64,000 nucleotides of DNA, from the NCBI RefSeq assembly GCF_947487915.1, contig NZ_CANKYH010000008.1, positions 186,001 through 250,000 on the forward strand, read 5' to 3'. The notes under the pieces were generated by a model, which was given only the letters and a program-made list of their open reading frames with translations, searched no databases and was not told where the DNA came from. The stretch's first letter is position 1. Every line of letters starts with the position of its first letter. Shown one piece after another: positions 1 through 7,526 of the stretch. Both the position numbers and the translations under genes were made by a program. Source of the stretch: an uncultured Serinicoccus sp. (lineage in GTDB: Bacteria > Actinomycetota > Actinomycetes > Actinomycetales > Dermatophilaceae).

Positions 1-306
1 GTGCACCTCATCGTGCGCGGTCGCGCCGAGGCGCTCGGGACGGGGCCGGACGGGCAGTCGGTGACGCTCGTGACCATGGGCCCCGGGACGTCCTTCGGGG
101 AGCTGGCCCTGGGGACCGACGGCGAGCAGCAGACGACGATCCGGGCGGTCGAGGAGCTGGAGCTGCTCGTGCTCACGGCGGAGGACCTCGCCCGGCTCGC
201 CGACGAGGACCCGGTGGTCGGGGTCCAGGTGTGGCGCGCCATCGCCCGCGACGGCTACCGCGTCGCCGACCGTGCCCTGCGCCGCGGCGCCATCCGCGCC
301 CGCTGA
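1..306 (+). CDS. C-terminal part of a cyclic-nucleotide-binding-domain protein (cut by window edge)
   Basis: The reading frame is open from base 1, so the true start probably lies outside the window. The visible 101 residues contain the second half of a cNMP-binding (Crp-like) beta-roll, with the phosphate-binding-cassette-like stretch GTSFGELALG around residues 29-38, followed by the C-helix. There is no helix-turn-helix after it, so this end is not a Crp/Fnr repressor. Such a terminal cNMP domain occurs in ion channels, esterases and the STAS-cNMP form of actinobacterial glutaminases; I cannot tell which from this fragment. It ends in TGA and is followed by a 214-bp gap. Confidence 0.6.
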   Translation: MHLIVRGRAEALGTGPDGQSVTLVTMGPGTSFGELALGTDGEQQTTIRAVEELELLVLTAEDLARLADEDPVVGVQVWRAIARDGYRVADRALRRGAIRAR

Positions 307-372
307 GCCGCACGCTCGTCCCCGGTACCGGACGCGCGGTCGTGACGCGACGCGCGGTCGTGCGGCGGCCGG

Positions 373-404
373 TTGTCCACAGACGGTGCACAAGGTGTGG
401 AGAA
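373..404. other. Pair of inverted DnaA-box-like nonamers
   Basis: TTGTCCACA (373-381) and TGTGGAGAA (396-404, the reverse complement of TTCTCCACA) face each other across 14 bp in the gap before the serine hydrolase gene. The first matches the actinobacterial DnaA-box form and the second differs at one or two positions. Two boxes without dnaA, dnaN or an AT-rich unwinding region do not make an origin. They could bind DnaA as a regulator or be chance. Confidence 0.25.
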
Positions 405-520
405 CGACACCCGTGTAACTTCCGCTGGCGGGCTGGCTGCCCTCGGAGCGATGAGAGATGCCGCCCGGCAGGGTCCACCATCAGAGACCACCAGCGCAGG
501 GCACACAGACGGGGAGAAGC

Positions 521-1627
521 ATGAGCGACCTGACCGATCTCGTCGAACGACACGTGCGCGAGGGCGCAGCACCGGGGATCGTGGCCGCGCTCGGTGATGC
601 CGGGGGACACCTCGAGGTCGCGGCGGCCGGCGACCTCGACACCGACGCCGTCGTCCGCATCCAGTCGATGACCAAGCCGGTCGTGGCCGTCGCCGCCCTG
701 CGCCTCGTCGCGCGCGGCAGGCTCGGCCTGGACGACCCCGTCGACCGCTGGCTGCCCGAGCTCGCCGACCGTCGGGTCCTGCGCGCCCCCGGTGCGGCGG
801 TGGACGACACCGTCGACGCCGACAGCCCGATCACGGTGCGGCACCTGCTCACCTGTACGAGCGGCTACGGCGTGGTCCTGGACGACACACCGCTCCGCCG
901 GGCGATGGCCGACGCCGGGGTCGAGGCCGGCCCCGAGCCGGTCGCGCTCACGGCCGACGAGTGGCTGGCGGCGCTCGCGAGCCTGCCGCTGGTCGCGCAG
1001 CCGGGGCGGACGTGGCGCTACCACCACTCCTTCGGCGTCCTCGGGATCCTGCTCTCCCGGGTCGCCCAGCGGCCGCTCGGCGAGCACCTGCGCGACGACC
1101 TCCTGCTCCCCCTCGGCATGACCGACACCGGGTATGCCGTCCCCGCCGCCCGCGCGCACCGGCTTCCCGCGGCATACCGTCGGCTGGAGGACGGCGGGTT
1201 CGTGCAGGTCGAACCGGCCGGCGCCGGTCACTACGTCGCCGGGCAGACCGCCGACCGCAGCCACGACGAGCTGGTCTCGACCCTCGCGGACTACGCCGCC
1301 TTCGCCCGGATGCTGGCGGCCGGGGGCGTGCACGAGGGCGCGCAGGTCGTCGACCCCGAGCTGCTCGCCGCTCTGCGCACCGACCAGGTGCCGGCCGCCG
1401 CCAAGGACCCGGCGGGCTTCTTCCCCGGTTTCTGGGAGAGCTCGGGCTGGGGCTACGGCGTGGGCCTCGAGGTGGGCGGCGAGCACGCCGGACGGTTCGG
1501 CTGGTCCGGCGGCCTCGGCACGGACTTCTGGGTCGACCCCGACACCGGCAGGTATGCCGTGCTCCTCACCCAGGTGGAGATGGGCCCGGCGGCCTTCCTG
1601 CTGCTGGCCGACGTGCAGACCCTCTGA
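521..1627 (+). CDS. Beta-lactamase-family serine hydrolase
   Basis: This 368-residue protein has the class C beta-lactamase/penicillin-binding-protein fold, also used by EstB-type esterases. The nucleophile motif S-M-T-K is at residues 49-52. The second motif is Tyr-His-His near residue 167 (WRYHHSFG) instead of Tyr-x-Asn, and near the C-terminus Trp-Ser-Gly-Gly (FGWSGG) stands where Lys-Thr-Gly lies in true beta-lactamases. This pattern is typical of esterases and D-aminopeptidase-like members and argues against antibiotic hydrolysis. No signal peptide is visible, so it is probably cytoplasmic. The ATG at 521 has GGGGAG 5-10 bases upstream. It is convergent with the next gene. The substrate is unknown. 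Confidence 0.85.
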   Translation: MSDLTDLVERHVREGAAPGIVAALGDAGGHLEVAAAGDLDTDAVVRIQSMTKPVVAVAALRLVARGRLGLDDPVDRWLPELADRRVLRAPGAAVDDTVDADSPITVRHLLTCTSGYGVVLDDTPLRRAMADAGVEAGPEPVALTADEWLAALASLPLVAQPGRTWRYHHSFGVLGILLSRVAQRPLGEHLRDDLLLPLGMTDTGYAVPAARAHRLPAAYRRLEDGGFVQVEPAGAGHYVAGQTADRSHDELVSTLADYAAFARMLAAGGVHEGAQVVDPELLAALRTDQVPAAAKDPAGFFPGFWESSGWGYGVGLEVGGEHAGRFGWSGGLGTDFWVDPDTGRYAVLLTQVEMGPAAFLLLADVQTL

Positions 1628-1700
1628 GCACCGCGGTGCCTCCGGTCCGGAGCGGCGAGCTCGGGACGGGGCACCGGCAGGCGGGCCGGAGCCCGGCCCG

Positions 1701-2123
1701 CTACCCCTGGGCGACGCCGTAGACGTGCTCCACCCGGAGCCGGACGACGAGGCGCCGGTCAGCCACCATCGCCCGGCGGTAGTCGTCCCAGTCGGGGTGC
1801 TCGCCCTGGGCGTCGCGGTAGAGCGCGACGAGCTCCTCCACCGTGGCGTCGTGCTCGTCCTGCGCGGTCGGCGAGAGCTCCACCGTGCCCTGGGCCACGG
1901 CGTACGACCAGCCGCTGGCGCTGGTGACGAAGAGGCTGGAGCGCGGGTCGCGGCGCAGGTTGGCGACCTTGGCCCGACCGTCGGTGGTGGAGACCCGGAC
2001 GAGCGAGGCCTCCGGGTCGACGACGTAGGTGACCAGGGAGAGCTGCGGCTGGCCGTCGCGCTTGATCGTGGTGAGCGCGCCGTTCGAGCCGGCGACGAGG
2101 ATGTCACGCAGGGCCGGATCCAT
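1701..2123 (-). CDS. PPOX-class flavin/F420-dependent oxidoreductase
   Basis: A 140-residue protein of the pyridoxamine 5'-phosphate oxidase-like split-barrel fold. The N-terminal pattern (a short helix, then GALTTIKRDGQPQLSLV) and the RVSTTDGRAKVANLRRDPR segment around residues 44-62 are typical of the actinobacterial PPOX-class F420-dependent enzymes, where Lys/Arg residues contact the cofactor phosphate. These enzymes reduce diverse small molecules with F420H2, or bind FMN; the cofactor cannot be decided from sequence alone. It starts at ATG 2123 and is divergent from the next gene across 113 bp. Confidence 0.85.
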   Translation of the reverse strand: MDPALRDILVAGSNGALTTIKRDGQPQLSLVTYVVDPEASLVRVSTTDGRAKVANLRRDPRSSLFVTSASGWSYAVAQGTVELSPTAQDEHDATVEELVALYRDAQGEHPDWDDYRRAMVADRRLVVRLRVEHVYGVAQG

Positions 2124-2236
2124 GTCCCCATCATGGCCCGCCGCGGTGCGTCACGGCCAGGGCCTGCGGCCTGGGCACGTCTCGTCTCCTCGCGGCGCCG
2201 AGACACCTCGGCTCCGGGGCGCGTAGGTTCGCCGGC

Positions 2237-2941
2237 ATGCACTCCTTCCACCTCGCGCGGGTCCCGGCCCGGGTGGGTGCGCGGGCGATCGCCCGGCCCC
2301 CGGAGGACGTCCACGGCCTGCGGCACGTCGAGGTGATGGCGACGATGACGCTGGGCGCGCCGGTCGTCTCCCCGCAGCGCCTGCAGGTCCACCGCCTCGC
2401 CGTCTTCGCCCGCTGGGAGGACGAGGCGGCGCTGGAGCGCTTCCTCGCGGCGGACCGGCTCGGGCGCACCCTCGCCGACGGGTGGCACGTGCGGCTGGAG
2501 TTCCTGCGCCGGTGGGGGCAGGTGCGGCGGCTGGGCCCGCTGCCGGAGATCGCCGGGCGGTCCGACCCCGCCGAGCCGGTCGTCGCCGTGACGGTGGCAC
2601 GGATGCGGGTCCCGGAGGTGCCGCGCTTCGTGCACTGGGGCCGGCCGGTCGAGCGCCAGGTCCGCGACCACCCCGCTGCGACCCTGGCGCTGGCGGCATA
2701 CCGCCCGCCGCGCACCGTCTCGACCTTCTCGGTATGGCGCAGCGCCCGCGAGATGACCGGCATGGTCCACGGCCGCGACGCGTCGGCGGACGGCCGGCAC
2801 GGCGGCGAGGTCGGCGGGCGGCACGCGCGGGCCATGCAGGAGCGCGAGCGGCGAGACTTCCACCACGAGTTCACCACCCTGCGCTTCCGGCCGCTGTCCG
2901 AGCACGGCACCTGGGACGGGCGGCGGGCGCTGCCGTCCTGA
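2237..2941 (+). CDS. Spheroidene-monooxygenase-like / dimeric alpha-beta-barrel protein
   Basis: A 234-residue soluble protein. The opening FHLARVP and the FSVWRSAREMTGMVHG segment near residues 160-175 resemble the heme-dependent spheroidene monooxygenase (CrtA)-like family and related stress-responsive ferredoxin-like barrels. It also has the W-x-x-E-A-A-L-x-x-F pattern near residue 59 common in that fold. No carotenoid genes lie nearby, so a carotenoid role is not supported here. The last third is rich in Arg/His and probably extends beyond the barrel. It stands alone, with about 260 bp of non-coding sequence downstream containing one copy of the repeated intergenic element. Confidence 0.55.
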   Translation: MHSFHLARVPARVGARAIARPPEDVHGLRHVEVMATMTLGAPVVSPQRLQVHRLAVFARWEDEAALERFLAADRLGRTLADGWHVRLEFLRRWGQVRRLGPLPEIAGRSDPAEPVVAVTVARMRVPEVPRFVHWGRPVERQVRDHPAATLALAAYRPPRTVSTFSVWRSAREMTGMVHGRDASADGRHGGEVGGRHARAMQERERRDFHHEFTTLRFRPLSEHGTWDGRRALPS

Positions 2942-3033
2942 GGGCACGCCCGCCCGTCGGGCCGCGTGGTCCGCCGGAGGTGTCGCGATGGCCGCGGTCT
3001 CACGCGTCCCGTCGGCCCCACGAGCATCAGCGC

Positions 3034-3064
3034 GCGGAGAGGTGTCCATCCGCCGGGGTTATTT
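3034..3064 (+). repeat. Intergenic palindromic element, copy A
   Basis: First of four copies with the shared layout GCGGRGA, then 18 bases ending in CGGGG, then an A/T-rich TTAT/ATAT core. The other copies are at 4269, 11192 and 59488. All four lie between genes and on the same strand. This copy precedes the AbiEi-like gene and lacks the downstream palindromic half CCCC. Confidence 0.5.
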
Positions 3065-3216
3065 CTGCGCGTCAGCGCGATTTCCCCGTCGTCCGGTGCC
3101 GACGCGACGCCTGATGCACGAGAGGTCCGGCCGCGGCCTGCCACGGCTCTGCCTGTGGACGACGGCGGCCGGCCTGCCTCGGATCCGGGCATCCTGGCGC
3201 GATGGAGGGGGACGTG

Positions 3217-4134
3217 ATGACGGTGCTGGGGAGCCTCGGCCATGTCGCGGCCACGGCGGACCTGGCGGCGCTGGGCGTGGGGCCGCGCGAGACGCAGGCG
3301 CTGGTGCGGGCCGGTGTCCTGGTGCGCCTGCGCCGCGGCACCTTCGTCGAGGGACCGGTATGGCGTGCGGCCGCACCCTGGAACCGGCACGAGATCCGGG
3401 CCCGGGCGGTGCTCCGGACGTTCGGTCCGGGTGCCGCCGTGGCGCTGAGCCTGCACAGTGCCCTGGTCACGCAGGGGTTGGGTGTGCACGGGGTCGACGA
3501 CCGGGCGCACCTGTGCCGCACCGACGGTGGGAGGTCCTTCCACGACGCCGTCGTCGTGGTGCACCGCCGCGTGCCCAGGGAGTTCGTGGTCGACCTCGAG
3601 TGCGGGCCCGCGGTGCAGGTCGCCCTGTCCGTCCTGCAGGTGGCCGCCCGGTTCGGCGTGGAGTCCGGGCTGGTCAGCGCGGACGCGGCGCTGCGGGAGG
3701 GCCGGGCGACCCGCGCGGAGCTGGACGGTGCGCTGCCGGTCCTGGGCGGTGGCCGTGGGCAGCTGCGCGCCGCTCGCACGGCCGAGCTCGCGTCGGCGTT
3801 GAGCGAGTCCGCGGGGGAGTCCCGGACCAGATGGCTGCTGCTGACGCTCGGCCTGCCGCTGCCCGAGCAGCAGGCCCAGGTCGTCGACCGCGACGGGCTG
3901 TTCGTGGCGCGGGTCGACTTCCTCTACCGCGCGGAGAAGGTCGTCGTGGAGTTCGACGGGATGCTGAAGTACGCCGACCCCGAGGCCCTGCGGCAGGAGA
4001 AGCGCCGCGAGGACCGCCTGCGCGAGCTGGGCTACGAGGTCGTCCGGCTCACCTGGGCCGATCTCGCCGACCCGCGCGTGGTGGAGCGCAAGCTCCGCGC
4101 CGCGTTCGCCCGGTCCCTCGCGCGCCGGGGCTGA
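3217..4134 (+). CDS. AbiEi-antitoxin-like protein with C-terminal DUF559/Vsr-like nuclease fold
   Basis: A 305-residue protein. The N-terminus looks like the AbiEi antitoxin winged helix (ALGVGPRETQALVRAGVLVRLRRGTFV), which reads as a start-over-wHTH DNA-binding module. The middle is a variable all-alpha/beta region. The C-terminus, from about residue 225, has the PD-(D/E)xK-like DUF559 pattern VDFLYRAEKVVVEFDG followed by EKRREDRLRELGYEVVRLTWADL, as in Vsr-type endonucleases. I chose ATG 3217 because GGAGGGG sits 6 bases upstream; ATG 3202 is an alternative in the same frame. No AbiEii nucleotidyltransferase toxin is adjacent, so this is an orphan. Many actinomycetes carry such solitary copies, and the function is not established. 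Confidence 0.7.
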   Translation: MTVLGSLGHVAATADLAALGVGPRETQALVRAGVLVRLRRGTFVEGPVWRAAAPWNRHEIRARAVLRTFGPGAAVALSLHSALVTQGLGVHGVDDRAHLCRTDGGRSFHDAVVVVHRRVPREFVVDLECGPAVQVALSVLQVAARFGVESGLVSADAALREGRATRAELDGALPVLGGGRGQLRAARTAELASALSESAGESRTRWLLLTLGLPLPEQQAQVVDRDGLFVARVDFLYRAEKVVVEFDGMLKYADPEALRQEKRREDRLRELGYEVVRLTWADLADPRVVERKLRAAFARSLARRG

Positions 4135-4202
4135 GCCCGCCCTCGCCCGGAGCCTGAAGCCAGCCCTCGCCCGAGGGCTGAAGCCCGCCCTCGCCCGGGG
4201 GC
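4131..4202. repeat. Three tandem 23/24-bp repeats directly after a stop codon
   Basis: Units start with CTGA at 4131, 4154 and 4178, with a fourth CTGA at 4202. Each contains GCCCTCGCCCG plus a flanking GGGCTGAAGCC-like part. The first unit overlaps the stop of the AbiEi-like gene (TGA 4132-4134). Each unit can fold partly on itself (CCCTCGCCCGAGGG), so the array could act as a transcript terminator, or it may simply be slipped-strand duplication. Confidence 0.6.
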
Positions 4203-4629
4203 TGAGCACGACACCTCGGCGGCGGAGCGGCATACCGCCAGTCACAGCAGGCACGCCGGCACCGTAGTGCGGAGACGTGCACCGATGCCGGGGATATATC
4301 CCGTGCTTCTGCACATGTCCTCGCACGATGTGACGCCTGTGACGAGAGAGCGGCGTGGGGCAGCCGCCCGGCCCAGGGTGCTCGCCCGGGTCAGGCAACC
4401 CGCAGGCCCGCCCACCGCGCAGCCCCCAACCGTAGGTCGGGTACTGCAGCCAGCTTGCGGGCTGTCCTCCCCGTCCTGCTGACGGCCGTATGCCGTGCGG
4501 TCCATCAGGTGCGCCACCGGCAGCATCGCCTCGGTGCCGCGGGCGGGGTGGGACCCGCCGACCGTCCCGAAGTCGTCGCACCCCGACTACCCTGGGCACC
4601 GCACGGCATACGACCTCGGAAGGTGAGTG
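4135..4629. other. 495-bp gene-free stretch
   Basis: Holds the end of the tandem repeats, then copy B of the intergenic element, then GC-rich sequence without a convincing coding frame. The short open frames that cross it lack actinobacterial third-position bias. TACCCT at 4586-4591, about 30 bp before the TrhA translation signals, could be a -10 box; I see no clear -35 partner. Confidence 0.4.
4269..4303 (+). repeat. Intergenic palindromic element, copy B
   Basis: Same layout as copies A, C and D: GCGGAGA, 18 bases, GGGG, then ATATAT followed by CCCG, giving the near-perfect palindrome GGGGATATATCCCG. It lies 330 bp before TrhA. Confidence 0.55.
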
Positions 4630-5301
4630 ATGGACACCGTCCACCGCAGCCGCGACGGCAGCGTCCACGTCACCGACGAGCGCATCAACACGATCTCCCA
4701 CCTCGTCGGCTCCTGCTTCGCGCTGCTGGGATCGGCGCTGCTCATCGCCCAGGCGGCCGCGACGGGAGACCCGTGGCGCATCGTCGGGCTGTCGGTGTAT
4801 GCCGCCTGCCTGGTCACCCTCTTCGTCGCCAGCACCGCCCACCACGGCCTCGACCGCGGCCCTCGGGTCAACGAGCTGCTGCGCACGCTGGACTACACCT
4901 CGGTCTTCGGCCTCATCGCGGGCACGGTGACGCCGATCGTGCTCGTCCTGGAGCGCACCGTCGCGGGGTGGGCGGTGCTCGGCACGGTCTGGGGCATCGC
5001 CGGGATCGGCATCGCCGCACGCTCGGTCTGGACCGATCTGCCCAAGTGGGTGACCAACACCCTCTACATCGTCCTCGGCTGGATGCCGGTCGTGCTCGTG
5101 CTCACCGGCCTCACCCTCCCGCTGGGTGCGTTGGCGCTCATGGCGGCCGGCGGCGTGGTCTACAGCGTCGGCTTCGTCATCTTCATCCTCGAGCGGCCCA
5201 ACCCGGTGCCGGGGGTCTTCGGCTTCCACGAGATCTGGCACCTGCTCGTCATGATCGCCGCGGCGCTGCACTTCCTGCTCATGTACGCCTACGTCCTGTG
5301 A
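4630..5301 (+). CDS. trhA: TrhA / hemolysin-III family integral membrane protein
   Basis: A 223-residue protein with seven predicted membrane helices and the PAQR/HlyIII signatures. These are an N-terminal ERINTISHLVG, a Ser-x3-His pattern (STAHHGLD) at the end of the second helix, and His residues in the last segments (FGFHEIWHLLVMIAAALHF). Together they form a likely metal site. Bacterial members were first called hemolysins, but the family is now linked to membrane energetics and fluidity homeostasis. ATG 4630 follows GGAAGGTGAG; a GTG three bases earlier is an alternative. The last bases overlap the next gene (GTGA), so the two are co-transcribed. Confidence 0.85.
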   Translation: MDTVHRSRDGSVHVTDERINTISHLVGSCFALLGSALLIAQAAATGDPWRIVGLSVYAACLVTLFVASTAHHGLDRGPRVNELLRTLDYTSVFGLIAGTVTPIVLVLERTVAGWAVLGTVWGIAGIGIAARSVWTDLPKWVTNTLYIVLGWMPVVLVLTGLTLPLGALALMAAGGVVYSVGFVIFILERPNPVPGVFGFHEIWHLLVMIAAALHFLLMYAYVL

Positions 5302-5930
5302 GCGCCCGCCTCGTCCCCGTCCGGCGGCACACCGACCCGGCCGCGCGGGTGCTCGTCCTGCACGGCGGCCAGCAGCACGGCACCGACCCGACGACCTGGC
5401 GCCAGCTGTCGGTGCTGCGCAGCCGGGTCCTCGCCTCGGCGCTCGCCCGGGCCGGCGGCCCCCACCGCGTCGACGTCGTCCTCCTCCGGTATGCCGTGCG
5501 CGGGTGGAACGACGGCGCGCCCCTGCGGGACGCCCGGTGGGCGCTGGGTCGGCTGCGCGAGGAGGACCCGGCGCTGCCGACCGGCCTGCTCGGCTACTCC
5601 ATGGGCGGCCGGACCGCCCTCCGGCTCGCCGAGGAGGTCGAGACCGTGGTCACCGCCGCCGCCTGGGTCGACCGGGCCGACCTGCCGCTGCTGCGCCCGC
5701 CTCGGGGTGGGCGGGTGCTCATGCTGCACGGGGCACGCGACGAGGTGACCTCGCCCGAGGGCACGCTCGCGGCCGCCGAGCGGCTGCGCCGGCTGGGGGC
5801 GGACGTGCGGGTGCGCACCGATCTGGACGATACCCACGGCCTGGTCCGGCACGCCCCCACCTGGCACCGGCTCGCGTCCGACCACCTGGTCGGGGCGCTG
5901 ACGGGCTCGACGCGCGAGCGGCATCCCTGA
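5298..5930 (+). CDS. Alpha/beta hydrolase (dienelactone-hydrolase-like)
   Basis: A 210-residue single-domain hydrolase. The oxyanion region is VLVLHGGQQHG (residues 18-28), the nucleophile elbow is GYSMGG, the acid probably lies in LMLHGARDEVTSP, and the catalytic His is in DDTHGLVRH near the end. The compact size and the late LHGxxD motif resemble dienelactone hydrolase and BAAT-like esterases. The substrate is unknown. GTG 5298 overlaps the TGA of TrhA by four bases, which fixes the start and suggests translational coupling. Confidence 0.8.
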   Translation: MSARLVPVRRHTDPAARVLVLHGGQQHGTDPTTWRQLSVLRSRVLASALARAGGPHRVDVVLLRYAVRGWNDGAPLRDARWALGRLREEDPALPTGLLGYSMGGRTALRLAEEVETVVTAAAWVDRADLPLLRPPRGGRVLMLHGARDEVTSPEGTLAAAERLRRLGADVRVRTDLDDTHGLVRHAPTWHRLASDHLVGALTGSTRERHP

Positions 5931-5946
5931 GCGGCATGATGAGGTG

Positions 5947-6516
5947 ATGCACCACACCGCCGGCGTGACCGAGATCTCCACCAAGCTGGTCGTCAACGGC
6001 GCGCCGCAGGAGCTCACTCACGACGTGCGGGTGACCCTGCTGGACGCGCTGCGCGACCACCTGGGGGTGACCTCGGTCAAGAAGGGCTGCGACCACGGCC
6101 AGTGCGGCGCCTGCACCGTGCTGGTCGACGGTCGCCGGGTGGTCTCCTGCCTGTCGCTGACGGCCTCGCTGGACGGCGCGGAGGTCGTCACCGCCGAGGG
6201 GCTCGGGCGCCCGGACGACCTCAGCGACCTCCAGCAGGCCTTCGTCGACCGCGACGCGCTGCAGTGCGGCTACTGCACACCGGGGCAGGTGTGCTCCGCT
6301 CAGGCGATGCTCGCCGAGGCGGCCGCCGGTATGCCGAGCCACGTCACCGACCCGGACGCGCTCGCCGACCCGGACGCGGTCGTGGACCTCACCGACGAGG
6401 AGATCCGGGAGCGCATGAGCGGCAACCTGTGCCGGTGCGGCGCCTACGTCAACATCGTCGCGGCCATCCGCGACACCGCGTCCGGACGGGCGCAGGCCGG
6501 GGAGGAGCCTGCGTGA
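5947..6516 (+). CDS. paoA: Aldehyde oxidoreductase [2Fe-2S] subunit (PaoA/YagT-like)
   Basis: A 189-residue small subunit of the xanthine-oxidase-family molybdo-hydroxylases. The plant-ferredoxin-type cluster motif GCDHGQCGACTVLVDG with a later Cys (VVSC) lies at about residues 47-70. The helical-bundle cluster motif has CGYC at about residue 105 and LCRCGAY at about residue 160, eight cysteines in all. It passes electrons from the Mo site to FAD. It heads a three-gene operon with four-base overlaps (paoA-paoB-paoC), the standard S-M-L order of the PaoABC/YagTSR group. No Tat signal is visible, unlike E. coli PaoA, so it is probably cytoplasmic. ATG 5947 is preferred over GTG 5944. Confidence 0.88.
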   Translation: MHHTAGVTEISTKLVVNGAPQELTHDVRVTLLDALRDHLGVTSVKKGCDHGQCGACTVLVDGRRVVSCLSLTASLDGAEVVTAEGLGRPDDLSDLQQAFVDRDALQCGYCTPGQVCSAQAMLAEAAAGMPSHVTDPDALADPDAVVDLTDEEIRERMSGNLCRCGAYVNIVAAIRDTASGRAQAGEEPA

Positions 6517-7526
6517 GGCCGTTCACCTACGAGCGCGCCACGAGCGTCACCGACGCCCTGCGCCGCAGCGTCTCGGCGTCCACCGACGGGCAGCGGGCGG
6601 CATACCTCGCGGGCGGCACCAACCTCGTCGACCACCTGCGCCTCGGGATCCGGGAGACCGACCGGCTCATCGACGTCAGCCACCTCGACCTCACCGAGGT
6701 CGAGGAGCTCGAGGGCGGCGGCGTGCGGATCGGTGCGCTGGCCCGCAACTCCGACGTCGCGGCCCACCCCCTGGTGCGGACCGCGTTCCCGCTGGTCAGC
6801 GCGGCGATGCTGGCCGGCGCCTCCGGGCAGCTGAGGTCCATGGCCACGATGGGCGGCAACCTGCTGCAGCGCACCCGCTGCGTCTACTTCCAGGACGCCT
6901 CGACCCCGTGCAACAAGCGCGAGCCCGGGTCCGGCTGCTCGGCGATCGAGGGGTTCGGCACCTACAACGCGCTCCTCGGGGCCTCGCCGTCGTGCGTGGC
7001 CGTGCACCCCTCCGACCTGTGCGTGGCGCTCGCGGCGCTCGACGTCACCGTGGTGGCGCAGGGTCCGCTCGGCGAGCGGCGCATCGACTTCGCCGACCTG
7101 CACCGCCTCCCGGGCGACCGACCCGAGGCCGACACCACGCTGGAGCGCAGCGAGCTCATCACCTCGATCGAGGTCGCCGGGCCGGGCTTCGCGCGCCACT
7201 CGCGCTACCGCAAGCTGCGCGAGCGCGCGTCCTACGCCTTCGCCACCGTCTCGGTCGCCGCAGCCCTCGACGTGCGGGACGGCCACGTCGCCGACGTGCG
7301 GATCGGTCTCGGCGGCGTCGCCCACAAGCCGTGGCGCGCGCACCGGGCCGAGGACGCGCTGCGGGGCGGGCCGGCGACGCCCGAGGCGTACGTCGCGGCC
7401 GTCGACGCCGAGCTGGCGCCGTCCCGGCCCGGGGAGGACAACCGCTACAAGGTGAGCCAGCTGCGGCGCGTCGTCCCCGCCGTCCTCCGCGAGCTCACCG
7501 ACCACCGGCAGGGGGAGCGCGGATGA
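6513..7526 (+). CDS. paoB: Aldehyde oxidoreductase FAD-binding subunit (PaoB/YagS-like)
   Basis: A 337-residue medium subunit. The FAD pyrophosphate loop is LAGGTNLVDHLRLG (about residues 31-44), and the second FAD contact is ATMGGNLLQRTRC (about residues 110-122). The insert YFQDASTPCNKREPGSGCSAIEGF carries cysteines that in E. coli PaoB hold an extra [4Fe-4S] cluster, so this subunit likely has one too. The C-terminal CO-dehydrogenase-flavoprotein domain follows. GTG 6513 overlaps the paoA stop. Confidence 0.88.
   Translation: MRPFTYERATSVTDALRRSVSASTDGQRAAYLAGGTNLVDHLRLGIRETDRLIDVSHLDLTEVEELEGGGVRIGALARNSDVAAHPLVRTAFPLVSAAMLAGASGQLRSMATMGGNLLQRTRCVYFQDASTPCNKREPGSGCSAIEGFGTYNALLGASPSCVAVHPSDLCVALAALDVTVVAQGPLGERRIDFADLHRLPGDRPEADTTLERSELITSIEVAGPGFARHSRYRKLRERASYAFATVSVAAALDVRDGHVADVRIGLGGVAHKPWRAHRAEDALRGGPATPEAYVAAVDAELAPSRPGEDNRYKVSQLRRVVPAVLRELTDHRQGERG

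Noticed and set aside
373-404. Replication origin
   Set aside because: Only two boxes, with no dnaA, dnaN, rpmH or AT-rich region nearby.
521-1627. Antibiotic-resistance beta-lactamase
   Set aside because: The KTG-type motif is replaced by WSGG and YxN by YHH, and no signal peptide is seen, which fits esterase-like members instead.
173-5271. Long minus-strand open frames (for example 173-3049 and 2131-5271) as giant genes
   Set aside because: They are antisense shadows of well-supported genes in very GC-rich DNA, with Arg/Pro/Gly/Ala-rich low-complexity translations and no motifs.
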